Part shown: piece after piece, positions 22,830 to 33,777 of the stretch
Position numbering within the stretch: the stretch's first letter is position 1
Layout of the letters: the number at the start of each line of letters is the position of its first letter
From: Symsagittifera roscoffensis
Taxonomy: Eukaryota > Xenacoelomorpha > Acoela > Convolutidae
Length of the DNA: 64,000 bases
NCBI RefSeq assembly: GCF_963678635.1
Contig: NW_026971292.1
Location: 27,490 to 91,489, forward strand
Direction: 5' to 3'
Notes under the pieces: generated by a model
What the model was told of the DNA's origin: nothing
The model's database searches: none
Seen by the model: only the letters and a program-made list of their open reading frames with translations
Translations under genes and position numbers: made by a program

Positions 22830-23562
22830 TCAGCACCCTGCTTGGCTCACGCCCCCCGTCTTTGAGGTACTGGGCCCGGATGCACTCGACACAGTGATTT
22901 GCCTCGATAGTTCCTCTCCATCGTCGGAACTGATTACGATCTCTTCCCGTGCCTTAAGCTGTTCGTAGTCCCGCGTCCATTTCCTTTGCTCTGGTAATCT
23001 TCTCTTTTGGTACGCTAGACTCTTCACCTTGGATTATCTGTTCAAGCAAAAAAAATTGTGCAAGCTTAAGCTCACTTCTTCGCCAGGTCCCCCTCCAGTA
23101 TTGATTCCTTTGCTTTGGTCTTATCTCTAGACACCTTGCCAACCCTTTTCCGACCCGTGGTTATCCGATTTGATTTTGATGCTCCTTCATTTTGATGCTT
23201 CATCATGTGAATCTTCGTCCACGTGTACAGCCAAGAACCTTAAGTTGAACGTTTCAACTTGAATTTTGGGGACAAGAGTAATTTCTTAAAGCTTCCAGTA
23301 GAGGTTCGAACTACATCATTTTCGCATGCGTTTCATCATTCTCGTCCACGGCTTGGGCGCTATTCGTCGTCTTCCCGATCGTTTTTTGCCTCTCGCAGTC
23401 ACTAATGTTCTCTTTTTCCAAACTCAAGAGTTCCTCACCCTAGATCTCACTCAAGTCCTCCCTTCTATCCCCAGGCACCGCTCCCAGCATCTTTCGTAAA
23501 AACCGATTGGAATTACGTGACATCCGCGGCAAGCGCAGCACTTGGGCACGGAGAAAGCCTTG
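22830..23562 (-). pseudogene. Cassette C9 C-terminal remnant, element B
   Basis: Continuation of the C9 homology of the ORF ending at 23,563. Across frames, GDLARSELKLAQFFLLEQ near 23,040-23,095 corresponds to EDLERNVTFCLHNSFCR of the tandem units, and pieces near 23,300-23,560 correspond to the part around the LPRMSRNS/LARMSGKS position. Short open frames at 22,830-23,027 and 22,954-23,142 are fragments of this decayed region. Confidence 0.5.
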
Positions 23563-24458
23563 TCAATCAGCAACCCACTGACTAGACACTTCCACCATCA
23601 TCATATTTAACGGATAATGACTTCCGCATAAGTTCGCCATGACTGATCCCGCCAGAGACTTCGCATTCGTTGGTAGACTGTAGGCCTCAATGAGGGGAAA
23701 CCCCATCTCCGCCTCAAGACTGATTTTCCATCCCTTGATATGCTTTTGGATCATCTGCAACACTCCTGGCCAAGACTCCACGCTTAACGCCGTCACCAGA
23801 TGGTGCTCGGACTCTAGAATCTGCAGTGACGCCAACATCTGGGGCATTGCTACACCCGAGAAACTCAAGATGCCCACTTCCCAATGCGCCTGGTTCCTCG
23901 TCAGGACCCTGAAAAGACTGTTGTCCCCAGTGATCAAGTGGACTGTGCCCTCCAGTATTCTAGGTTGTGTGAAGTATTCAGCCCAAGATGGATCGTTGAA
24001 GGCATTCCTCCTCTCGCGTTGCGCCGCCTTCCAATCATCCCGGTTGTGTAGGTGATATGCGCCATCGGTATTTTTCTTGTAGTTTGCGATGATGTTATTA
24101 CTCCTCACTGGGTGTTCCCTCCAGGTGAAGGGCTCAGCCTCTCGTGCCGACCGCTTGACTGCAGCCTTTGTTGCAGCTCCTTGAGACGTGATGTCCCCAC
24201 TCCAGTATGACTGCCGCTGATTGAGCTGGGTGTCAGACCTGGTAGCGCAATATCCATTAGCGGTCTGATCCGACTTGACTCCAGATTCCTCAAGGAAGGG
24301 ACGGGTCCCGATGGCGTCCATGTGTCCAGGCCCTCGTTCTTATGCTCCTGGGCTACGCGATTTAGGTTGAAGCGACCACTTGACCTGGGTGCTTCATCAT
24401 TTTCCATAGTGGAATCTGGTCTCGATCTCATCGTCAGGGGCTCAGTCGACGTCTTCAT
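23563..24458 (-). pseudogene. Truncated SGNH domain (C3) fused to C9, element B
   Basis: The 252-codon open frame at 23,563-24,321, with the overlapping 117-codon frame before it, begins like the C3 lead-in. Near residues 125-140 it reads GTVHLITGDNSLFRVL, which aligns with GTLHLILGDSLVRVL of the intact SGNH domain but has an extra Asn inside GDS. From about residue 165 it changes to C9 sequence (VTALSVESWPGVLQM against FTAISVEVFPGVLQT). Blocks III and V of the hydrolase and all of C4 to C8 are missing. The fusion keeps an open frame of over 80 codons past the junction. Confidence 0.7.
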
Positions 24459-25092
24459 CTCCTTTTCTTTGCCACTCGCGATTTCTTGCTGCTTCCGCTG
24501 CAGCCGTTCAATTTCCGGTTATTTTGGTCGCAGTTCGCCCCGCTTTCTTGCAGTTTCTGGGCTGGTTCCCGTTCCGCTTTGAACAAGTCCAGATCTAAAA
24601 TCACTTCATTCCGCTCAAGATTTGCTTGGTCCCTATCCAGACTTGTTTGATCCCGTTCCAGATTAGCGTGGTCCGGTTCCCTCTGTGCCCTTTCCAGTTC
24701 CGTTTTCAGGTTGCTGAGATCTGGATATGATTCTTCCATTTGTTGCGACCGTATCATCGATAACGGCTTGCTGCTAGGCTGGGTCCCGGTCCCTACCGGT
24801 GGTTTGGTAGGAAGGGTAAATTCCCCTGCACCATATTCCGTTGTGTTACTCAAGCCGGGGTTTCTTCCAGGACAGCAATCTGGTTGGTTTTTGATTTTAA
24901 ATCCCGTCTGAGGTGTAGCCCGCCATCAACACGGCCTCGATCGCTGACTCCCTGCACTCTCTTTGCGACTCCAGCTGCAGGATAGCAATGAGCATTACCG
25001 CCAGCCTCTCGTCCACTTGTGTGTAATCACGATCCCTCAAGCGCTTGTATAATTCATCGAGGGTCGGTTTTTTAAATGCCGCTCTGCCGCTG
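24455..25092 (-). pseudogene. Cassette C1-C2, element B
   Basis: C1 is read near 24,893-25,075 as TLDELYKRLRDRDYTQVDER and VMLIAILQLESQ, matching MIDAIYRRLMDRDF and VMLLTALINILG in element C. A stop and frame change follow. The 132-codon frame 24,455-24,853 is the C2 counterpart: a highly charged likely coiled coil with a short internal repeat, ERDQTSLDRDQANLERNEV. The basic run KKSRVAKKRR at its end matches the place of KRAKVEQ in C in general character only. Confidence 0.6.
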
Positions 25093-25655
25093 GCTCAGAC
25101 TTCCAGAAACGATCTGCCAATGCTTCGTTTCTTTTTCGGGAGATCTCACGAAACACTTTGCTCACGAAGAACGTAGCTCATGAAAAACCTTACTCAAGAA
25201 ATACCTTTCCCAGATTCAATACTCAAGAAATACTTGTCCCAGATTCAATACTCAAGAAATACTTTTCTCCAGTTCCGATTGCGATATGCTGAATGATGTT
25301 TTTGCTTCCGTTACTCGTGTATTTTTGATCCAGTTATCGTTTTCGTGTTTTTGATTCAAAACCATTCTGAAAATAAAACTGTGTTTGAAACCAATGTTTT
25401 TTGCTCATGACCAGCCTAAATCTCACCCCTTAGTACTTTTAAAACATTTTTCTAGCAATTTTTGATAAAATGATTCAGTTTGGTATTAAAAACAGGAATA
25501 TCCATCTTATGTCTTAGCACCATTCAGTTCAAATTGAAAAATCTGTTTCAATTGTGATGCCAACCATACTGAAGTCTATTTCCTGACGCGTGTCCACTTT
25601 TTAGCTAGCTCAAGACCCTCGTTCCCCCTAACTCGAGACCCTCGTGTCCACCATA
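25093..25655. other. Spacer between ORFx and cassette, element B, with 29-base tandem repeat
   Basis: No gene seen. At 25,192-25,272 a 29-base unit starting ACTCAAGAAATAC and ending CCCAGATTCAAT is repeated about 2.8 times (25,192, 25,221, 25,250). The rest is AT-rich. Confidence 0.6.
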
Positions 25656-25658
25656 AGC

Positions 25659-26210
25659 TCAGGCGATGCTCAAGGAGTACTTCTTATGTAAATGTACCAT
25701 TATTTCCGTTTCTGCAAAAAACACGTGCAAGATAGCGTAGAGTTCCCTAGGGTTCGGATTGTAGACCGGCATTGAAACCTCTCTTCTCCCACTTTCAACC
25801 AGGAAGTCCCTCAGCCGTGTCAATGCCAGCATCACATGCTCAGGATCTATCACGTTTCACTCACTGACTCTTGTCACCAAAAAGCATAGGTATTTGCGAT
25901 GAACCTGTCAAACTGAAGGCGGAAGGGCGGCCATACCCCCAATCCTGGTCTCTGCCTTAACAGAAACTCCACATTCTGGTACTCTCTCTTGAAATCTGCT
26001 TCTATTATGTTGTCGAAACTCATATCCGCGGTTATGCAGATTGAACTGACAAGATGAAGTTGCCTTCCGTGATCAGGATTTTTCCGAATAGTCATTTGGT
26101 CTTGAAATTTCTTCCAATGGTAGGCTCGGCTTCTTCCTGATCCAGCTCCAGTCAGTTGGTCTCTCTCACTTCCCTGAGTTTCTATTACCTTAAATTTTTG
26201 GTGTGGATAA
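25659..26210 (-). pseudogene. ORFx, element B
   Basis: The upstream frame (25,874-26,236) contains SSICITADMSFDNIIEADFK, then REYQNVEFLLRQRPGLG. The downstream frame (25,659-25,853) has IDPEHVMLALTRLRDFLVES and MPVYNPNPRELYAILHVFF. Both align with ORFx of elements A and C and, joined, give about 180 codons. The break between them is a stop near 25,875. No signal peptide or known domain is seen. Its conservation in three diverged copies suggests it was a real protein. Confidence 0.6.
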
Positions 26211-26220
26211 GTCCTACCCC

Positions 26221-26259
26221 GACTCCCCGGACACAAATATTTATCGACGTCCCCGTCGA
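26221..26259 (-). other. Conserved motif cluster at the pol/ORFx boundary, element B
   Basis: On the plus strand GACTCCCCGGACA (26,221-26,233) is followed by ATCGACGTCCCCGTCGAT, an inverted repeat with arms ATCGACG and CGTCGAT. Just to the left, complement GGGTAGGACTTATCC can pair as a short hairpin. The same group is at 53,601-53,656 in element C. Confidence 0.55.
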
Positions 26260-27110
26260 TGGTGCTGGGCTCAAGGTTTCAAGTGGTATGTCCAATGGTC
26301 GGTCTGCCGCCGTCCAAGCAAACAACGAGATTCCTCCTTTCAGATGCTTCACCGCTGATATTTCTACTTGTTGGATGCTTTGCGTTTCTTTGTTGTTAGT
26401 TTGCAGACCATGCATCCACTCTAGTATCCTCGGGTTTGTTTTCTCCTTTCTTTGTATCTCGCTCTGTTCTAGGTCGACTTCTTTCTCTGGTGAGGTAAGG
26501 TCCTCCTGCCACGAGTGCTCACTGTCGTTGATGATCTGCCACTACTCATCTGCTACCAGATCTCCCACGTTCATCATTTCTTCACCTAGCTCTTCTGGCT
26601 GTTTTTTGTCAATCGAGAAGTCGTCGCCATACCTGTTATACCTCATGCCTGTCATCTTGCACCCCCATTTTCTTCTTTCCGTCGTCATGGGCAGATCCAG
26701 TTCTGTCCATTTTGGCACGTCGTCCTACTCTGGTCCGTTTCAGTCCTCTTCTAAGAAAGATCCTTCGTCCGAACTCACGTCTACTTTTTCATTGTTGTCC
26801 ATACTCATGCTCTCGTTGCCATTATTCTTCTTTCTGGTGCCTTTCTCATTTAACTCGCACGCTGGCTCCACCAGTAGATACTCGAGTCCCTCCATGTTCT
26901 GCGGTACGCACTAGTCTTCAGGTGATGGGACGTGAGGTTTCAGATTTTCATAGTGCGCCGCACGCCCTGTGCTCAAGCGATAGAACCGACCCTGTTGGTG
27001 CACTTCCGTTATCTTGAACGGGCCTCTCCATTTCTTTAGTAGCTTTTTATTCCCTTTTGGAGGTATGACATTCTGAAACACCCAGCTTTTTGTCCCACAG
27101 CATATGACTT
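26260..27110 (-). pseudogene. Second acidic C-terminal tail of pol, element B duplication
   Basis: This is a second copy of the pol tail at 27,830-28,557. On the minus strand it has, in mixed frames, EWQIINDSEHSW-like and NPRILEWMHGLQTNNKETQS, equal to NLRVLEWLNEMTSDPKETSV in element C. The 76-codon frame 26,185-26,415 is its end. Frameshifts are frequent. Confidence 0.6.
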
Positions 27111-27830
27111 CGCCTGAAGTATTTTCTCATCAAAATTCTTTGCCGTCTCATCTGTGCTTGTGCTGTATTTTTCTGCACAGCTCAATCAATTCTTGTTGTC
27201 TCTTAACTGCTTCGTTCACGTATGCTTGAGGCGATGTGTTCTGTCCTACATCTTCCGGGTAGAAGAACGTCAGGGGCTTTGCTCTATCCCTCTGCCAGTT
27301 AACATCATGAAAGGACTGATCCTCGTTGTTGAGTGTTGCGTGCTATTGTACGCTCCAACCACTTACGGCAGATATTTGTCCCAGTCTGTCATATACCTCG
27401 ATCAATATACCCTGAGCATATTCAGTAGCGTTCAGTTTTGCCTCTCTACGTGTCCATTTGTCTGTGGATGGTAGGTCGTCGAATGTTCTTGCGCACTTTG
27501 AGATCTTCTCATGAGTTCTTTAGTCAGGTCCCCAACGAAGGCTTTCCCTTTATCAGATTGGAAGGTTAACGGACAACCATACCGTGATATCCAATGCGTT
27601 ATCAGGTGGTCGCAAGTTTCCCCAGCCGAGGCTGTCTGACATGGTACCGCTTCCTCCAGTTTCGTAAAGTAAGCAATGATTACCAGTATCTGGTTGTACC
27701 CCAAATCTGTCATGCAGATCTTTTGGTGGTCTATCTGCACAACCTCGTTGAATTCTGAGCTTTCCACGGATATGAGAGTGAACTTAATTTTTTCTGGGGT
27801 CGTTCACTTGCAAACAAGACAAACATTCAT
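27111..27830 (-). pseudogene. Second, partial integrase copy, element B duplication
   Basis: The 111-codon frame 27,432-27,767 has FNEVVQIDHQKICMTDLGYN, FQSDKGKAFVG and STTYHPQTNGHVERQ: the integrase catalytic core with all three acidic positions in place. It begins inside the zinc-binding domain at the CxxC end (MNVCLVCK, near 27,810-27,830), so the HH half is missing. It differs from the first integrase copy at roughly a fifth of positions. Its tail continues to 27,111. Confidence 0.75.
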
Positions 27831-28557
27831 TCCAGTATCCTCAGGTTCGTGTTCTCCCTCCTTTCTATTTCGCTCTGATCCAGATTTGTATCCACGTTCA
27901 GGTGTCGAGTAATCCTCCTGCAAGTAGTGTTCACTGTCGTTGATGATTTGCCATTCGTCATCGGCTACCAACTCGCCCACACTCACTAACTCTTCGCTAA
28001 TCTCATCAGGTTGTACTTTATCAATCAAGAAGTCATACCCGTAACTGTTGAATCTCATACATGTCCGCTTGCGATTGCCAGTCCTTGTTTCTGCTGCCCT
28101 CGGCCAGTCTGGTTCCATTTTTCGGCACATCACTCTGCTCTGGATCATCCCAATCTTCTTCCGCAAAGGACACTGAGTCTGCATCTATCTTCTCATTATC
28201 ATCCATGCTCACGAGTTCGTTGCCATCATTCTCCTCTATGGTGCCTTTCTCGTTCACTTCGCATGCTGGCTCTACCAATAGGTACTCAATTCCTTCCATG
28301 TTCTGCGGTATACATCAGTCTTCCGGAGATGGGACGTGAGCTTTCGGATTTTCATAGTGCGATGCACGCTCTGTACTCAAGCGGTAAAACCGTCCCTGCT
28401 GATGTACTTCCGTTACTATGAACGGTCCTCGCCATTTCTTTAGTAGCTTCTTCGTCCCCTTCGGAGGTATGATATTCTGGAACACCCAGACATATGGTCC
28501 CACTGCATACGGTTTTGCACGAAGTTTCTTCTCATCGTACTTCTTCCGCTGCCTCAT
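27831..28557 (-). pseudogene. GPY/F-like module and acidic tail of pol, first copy, element B
   Basis: The 80-codon frame 28,315-28,557 contains KKWRGPFIVTEVHQQGRFYR, a GPY/F-type module that follows integrases of Ty3/gypsy elements. The frames 28,033-28,299 and 27,804-28,184 give the acidic tail (DWDDPEQSDVPKN; DEWQIINDSEHYLQEDYS). At about 27,830 the tail is fused to the CxxC part of an integrase zinc domain, the duplication joint. Confidence 0.7.
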
Positions 28558-28621
28558 TTGTGCTTGCGCCGTATTCCTCCCGCAGAGCTCGTTTAGCTCA
28601 TGTTGTCTCTGACCGCTTCTT

Positions 28622-29293
28622 TCACATAAGCTTGAGGCGACGTCTTCTCCCCTCGTATTCTGGGTAAAAGAATGTTGTCGAGTGTTGCGTCCTATTATAC
28701 GACCCTACCACTTGGGGCAGATACTTATCCCAGTCCGTCCTGTATGTCGAGCAATACACCCTGAGCATTTTCACCAGCGTTCTCTTTTGTCTCTCGACGA
28801 GTCCGTTAGTCTGAGGTAGGTAAGTGGTTGAGTGTGCTTGAGCAATGTATGACCTCCTCGTCAATTCTTTCGTTAAGTCCCCAACGAAGGCTTTCCCCTT
28901 GTTCGACTGAAAGGTCATCGGACAACCATATCGTGATATCCAATGTGATATCAAAAGGTCACAAGTCTCCTCCGCTGAGGCCGTTTGACATGGCACCGCT
29001 TCTGCCATATTCGTGAAGTGGTCTATTATGACCAGTATTTGATTATATCCCGAGTCTGTCATGCAGATCTTCTGATGGTCTATCTGCACAACTTCGTTAA
29101 ACTCCAAGCTCTCTACGGACTTGAGGGGAAACTTCATTTTTCGTGTGTCATTCACTTGTAAACACGCCAGGCATGCGTTCACCCACCTTTCACAAGCCTT
29201 TCTTAGCCCTGGCCAGTCAAACCTGCGTAGTAATCTTTGTTGTACTTTGTCTATCCCCTGATGTCCCATCTGGTCGTGCGATCTGAATAACAC
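28622..29293 (-). pseudogene. Integrase, first copy, element B
   Basis: The open frame of 223 codons has the HHCC zinc domain (HDQMGHQG with two His, CLACLQ with two Cys) and the catalytic core (VQIDHQK, then QSNKG, then NGLVERQ). The second catalytic position, Asp in element A and in the second copy of B, is Asn here (QSNKG), which should abolish catalysis. The frame is separated from the upstream linker by a stop at 29,300, where element C has Gln (LPQLYQTELL). The conserved stretch after TFFYPEYEG shifts frame. Confidence 0.8.
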
Positions 29294-29299
29294 TTCTGT

Positions 29300-30601
29300 C
29301 TAGTACAGCTGTGGTAGTATGATGAGGTTGTGCTTGTATAGTGTTTTCTCCTCAACTTTTCTTCTGCAGGCTACCACACCATCAGCTGTGTGATAGAGTA
29401 AATCTTTTCTCTCCTTGTAGAACTGGCTCAAGATTTTGTAACTGTCTTGCTCCAGATCCCCTTTCTCTTTGACTCCTGTCTGAATCCATTTGGAGAGATT
29501 GCTCGTCATCTTGTCATACTTCTGAGCACGTATCAGATCTGACAGCCTGTATCTCGCCTTGACGTGTTCCTTCAATGCCATTATTTGACCATTCATTTCT
29601 CCGGGACTGTAGATGTCATCCTTCAGTTTGACGCAAACTATCCTTCTCTGGATTTTCCTCTCATCATCAGGCACCAGGGTTGTTCTGACATTTGAATTGT
29701 ACGATAGCTCCCGTTTCCTTGATAGTGCAAGGATCGACTCAAGTTCTTCACCTCCGCACACCTCTTGCTGATCCAAATTGTATGTTCCTGAGGAAGGGTC
29801 AGTTTGTAGTTCCCTGTCACGGTGCCTCATTTTCTCTGCTGCCAATATCATACATAGACTATCCTGATCATTGCTGCTCTTCTCTGAGTCTTCATCCCCT
29901 TCATCGGACTCCCCGCACAATTTCTCTTCTTCAGCCTCTTCTTCTGATATGGCACACTCCCCTGACTCTTGACCCAATCCAAGGTGATCGGCCACTTCGT
30001 TAATTGTCACCTTCTTCTTTCGAACCATGGTCCGCCTCAGTATCTCTTCCGGGATCTTTTTTACTTGTGACTGCACGACATCTTTGCCATCGAGTTGCCT
30101 TTCTTTCAACGAGTCCTCGCCATACGATGCCTCATCTCTTCTCAGTATTGAGACTTCTGGTTCGTCTTTATCATTGGTCTGGACAACGGGTCTATCGTAT
30201 GCTAAACCCTCAAGTAATCTCCTCAGGTCCTCACCTATCTTCACACTTCCCGTCTCTACCTGCTTGAGATCGTAACTTTTCGCCTTTAGTGTTTCTCTCA
30301 CTATTTTTGACTTGAGCATTATTTCCATTGGCATCCCTCCGTCTTTCTTCAAGATTGTTCTCTCTGGTCGCTCCTCTGGCAATTCGGGATGATCTTCTAT
30401 TGGTTTGCTTGACTTTTCGAGCCATCTCGCGAGCGGTAGGCTGTCGTATGTCTCTTTGTCCATAAAGGACAAGCCATCTTTGATTTCCGGTTTGTCCCTT
30501 TGTTCCTGCCTTTCGTAAAATTCCGTCTTCTTACTCAAGCTATCGGCATTTTGATGTTTGTCCTTTGTTCTGTGTTCGATGATCATATTGTAGCCATCCA
30601 A
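29300..30601 (-). pseudogene. RNase H end and long RNase H-integrase linker, element B
   Basis: This 433-codon open frame is the longest intact piece of element B. It begins with the end of the RNase H region (MIIEHRTKDKHQNADSLSKK), continues with a charged region of about 250 codons that includes an acidic run near residues 215-245, and ends with the pre-zinc part DGVVACRRKVEEKTLYKHNL. Linkers between RNase H and the integrase zinc domain in Ty3/gypsy pol are normally far shorter, so the extra 300 or so residues are unusual. No known domain seen in the linker. Confidence 0.75.
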
Positions 30602-30637
30602 GCGAATCTATCATCTATACTCATCTATCTATAACAT

Positions 30638-31123
30638 CTATCTCCCAATGTAGCTTTGATCCATTGAGTACGTTTTCAACCAGCTTAGTGCTCTAGTGTC
30701 GACCCATAACTTGAATGGATCGCTACCTAGGTAAGCCCTGTATTTCTCAACAAAGGTGACTACCGCAAACATTTCTGCCTTGGGCGCGCCGTACTTCAAT
30801 TCTGTATCACTCAAGACTTTGCTTCCGTATGCTATCGGTCTCAAGACTGTCTTCCCGTTCCATTCCTGCTCTTGATGGAGTATGCCCGAGATCGCTACCA
30901 CTGACGCATCCGTATCCAGCACGTACATCCCTTTTTCCATCGGCATACCTAGCACAGGTGCTTCGCACAACTCGTTCTTTATCCTCTGGAATGACTCTTC
31001 CGCTGCGTTGTTCCACATGAACTTCTTGCCCTTGTGCCTCATGAGTTGTTGCATCGGGTACACTTTGTCCGCATAGCCCTTATTAAATTCCCTGTAATAA
31101 CTCGCAAAACCCAAGAAGCTCAT
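30638..31123 (-). pseudogene. RNase H domain, element B
   Basis: The open 161-codon frame has FLGFASYYREFNKGYADKVY (connection), then YVLDTDASVVAISGILHQEQ with the first catalytic Asp, PKAEMFAVVTFVEKYRAYLG with the Glu, and KLWVDTRALSWLKTY with another Asp. It is typical of Ty3/gypsy RNase H. A stop and frame change at each end split it from RT and from the linker, so only the fused pol is broken; the domain itself looks complete. Confidence 0.8.
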
Positions 31124-31126
31124 CAG

Positions 31127-31969
31127 TTATTGTTCCGTTTTCGGTGATTTCCAAGTCAGCACCGCTTCTACTGCGTCTGGGTCTGGTCTGATGCCATGTT
31201 TATCCATCATCCTCCCCAGGTATTTAATTGAGTCTTTGAGTATCTCGCACTTTGATGGCTTGCATTTTAGACCTGCTCTTTTCAAGCAGGCGAGTGTAGG
31301 TATCGATATTACCACGTCGTCCACGTAGCACATCACAAAGTTGCCATATTTCTTCGTTACACTTGTCAATGCATGTGCCATCAATCGTTGAAACGTAGCC
31401 GTGGCGTTGCAAAGTCCAAAAGGCATCCTCTTCCATTGAAACAGCCCTAGCTTGCAAGCAAACCCTGTTTTGTCACTGTCCTGCTTCCTCGGTTGGACCT
31501 ACCAAAAAGCCGAACCTAAGTCAAGAATTGTAAAAAATTTTGCGTTCCCTAATTTTGAGAGGCTCTGGTTGATCCTAGGTATGGGATCCTTCACAGTGAC
31601 GGAGTTCAGATAACGAAAGTCACAACAAAACCTTAGTTAGTCGCCTTTTTTCTTAGCCATCACTACTCCACACGCCCACGGTGACTTGGATGGTTCTATC
31701 TTATCATACTCTAGTAGGGTCTCAATTTCCTTTCTACATGCATCCGATTTGTTAGGGGTCATACGCCTCGCCCCCTCCCTGTGTGGTACCGCCAATTCCT
31801 CAAGCTCTATCTCCTGTTCCACAAAGTTACAACATCCGATGTCTGCTTTATGTTTCGAAAAAACGTCCTCGTTCCAATCTAATACGTCCTTGATGGCTTC
31901 GAGCTGTTCGTCCGTCACCTTGCCCCGCAAGTGCTTTATTTCTGGTAAAACCGCTTTATCCCTTTCCAA
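31127..31969 (-). pseudogene. Reverse transcriptase, element B
   Basis: The lead-in (31,637-31,969) has LPEIKHLRGKVTDEQLEAIK, HREGARRMTPNKSDACRKEI and ACGVVMAKKKGD. The middle reads LRFCCDFRYLNSVTVKD and LDLGSAFW across frames. The 99-codon frame 31,127-31,426 has MPFGLCNATATFQRLMAHAL and the catalytic MCYVDDVV box intact. A deletion of about 12 codons removes the EDHIDRLDEVFG segment after ISIPT. Stops: TGG to TAG-type change after GSAFW, and two stops before LMSFLGF. Confidence 0.8.
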
Positions 31970-32061
31970 TTCCTCTAGTGTGGGTCTTTCTGGAGAAAAC
32001 GAACAGCTCGAAAGTCCAAAACGAACAGCTCTGACTTAAGCGATTTTACAAGACCCGATGA

Positions 32062-33470
32062 CTATTTTATTTTCTTCAATGTTCTCAAAATACAAATCTT
32101 ATCCCTGTGGTTAGGACAATCAAGAAACACATTTTCTTTTACATTTTCAGTCATTTCATATTGAGTTTTCACAGTTAGAGCGTATCCCAGTTTCCTTCCC
32201 CTCTGGATCGTGATAGGTATGTCAAGAGTATTCAACAAGACACTGACGCAGAGGCCACTCTTGGTTATCGAGAAGGATCTTCCTAAAATAGCAGCACTTT
32301 GACTATTTGGATTTGGGACTATGCATATTTGCTTGTTGTCACTTAGTTCATTATAATTTTTCAATCGCAAGCTTACCATTGCCGCTTCGTTCACTTTCAG
32401 CTTTACCCTCCTACTCAAGAATACCGGTGCTTTGCTCTCATTCGCCATTATTAAATTTACCGGTTTAATTACGTACTTCCTTTCCGGGTTCCTAATCCTG
32501 AACATCGCATTGCTTAGATCTATTGTTACATCGAACTTCCTGATGAGGTCTCTGCCTAAAATGAATTGGTCAGACTCATCTAAATTCTCCACCACGAGGA
32601 AGCTCATCCACAAATTGCGTTACCCCATATTTAGGGCTATTATTGGTGTTCTGCCTAGTACCCGCAGCGCCCCTCTATTTGCTGCCGACAGCCATATTCT
32701 CGAATCTATCAAGTCATCCCTGTCGAAGCCCATCCTGTTCTATGTTTCGATTGATATTACGCTCAAGACCTGTGTCCAAGACCTGTTTCCAATAACCCCC
32801 GTAGTTGAGTTTTCTTCCCACTTATGTCTAGCACATGTCCAGACATGTCCGCTTCCGTCCCTATATGCATCGCGTCTTCTTCCAACATAGCACTGTGTCC
32901 AATCGATCTCACCTTCAGTTCTTCTCTACCCACGTAGATTTGTCCGGCTAGGTCTTCATCACATGTTACCATTGTCTTCGTGTAGATGTTTATATCATCT
33001 ATGTTTAGCATCACCTCATGTGGACCATATGCTTCCGTGTACCTATTGTCGACGCGAACTGATTTGCTGCTAACCCTCGTGAGTAGTGCCCTCACGGCTC
33101 TAGAAGTTGTTTGTGGGCTTACTGTACTCAAGTAAACTGCGTACACATCGATGTGCCTTATCGTCTGATCGCTCGGTTCACTCAGGATTCTTGTTACTTC
33201 GTGACCACCCACGGTGATTATCAATATTATTCTCGCTCCAATTTTAGTTATGCCAAATGGTTTTCCCTTCACCATCTTTAGAGATGCAACTGCAACGTTT
33301 GTTGCTTTTTCCGTGGCTTCCTGCACTGGGATTGTTCTGCAGAGTGTCTCATTCAGTTTCTACTTCTCTATCTCCTGCCTCAGTCGTTGCTCGATTTCTT
33401 TCGTGACCAAGTCGTGCTTTACTTTGTTGATCCCTTCTGCAGCAGCCTTCTCGTAGTTTATATCCAGTGA
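32062..33470 (-). pseudogene. Protease region, element B
   Basis: The 187-codon frame 32,763-33,326 is N-terminal (GPHEVMLNIDDINIYTKTMV, QIYVGREELKVRSIGHSAML). The 183-codon frame 32,062-32,613 is C-terminal (FLVVENLDESDQFILGRDLI, CIVPNPNSQS). At the active site, element C has LLDTGAVV, while here a 13-base direct repeat (GGAAACAGGTCTT next to GGACACAGGTCTT) gives LLETGLGHRS and then a stop. The DTG triad is thus altered and out of frame. The ILGRD motif is intact. Role in the family: gag-pol processing. Confidence 0.75.
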
Positions 33471-33777
33471 GTTCCCAAACTCGGATTCCATTACACTTCT
33501 GTCTTGCGTTACCGCTTTCATCGTCTTTATTGGTAATTCCCCGCTCGCTGCCTATGTGTTCTTCAAATCGATTTTGGCTTGTCTGTTTCTCGTATTCTGC
33601 ACCGCAGCCAGCGCTAATTTATGTTTGCGATGATGCTGATTCTTCACAGCCTCCCACAATAACGGAGAGTCCATCCTTAAATGGCCCATGTCGTGGAGTC
33701 AGGGTCTATGTTAGTGTTCGTGCTTGAGACCTCTGGAGCATTCGTAGTGGTTGGAGCATTCGTAGTGGTTGAGCATT

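Noticed and set aside
26156-30275. Many plus-strand open frames (for example 252 codons at 26,156-26,914 and 136 codons at 28,011-28,421), rich in Ser, Cys, Phe and Leu
   Set aside because: They are antisense shadows of element B pol on the minus strand. The minus-strand translations match A and C at protein level and these do not.
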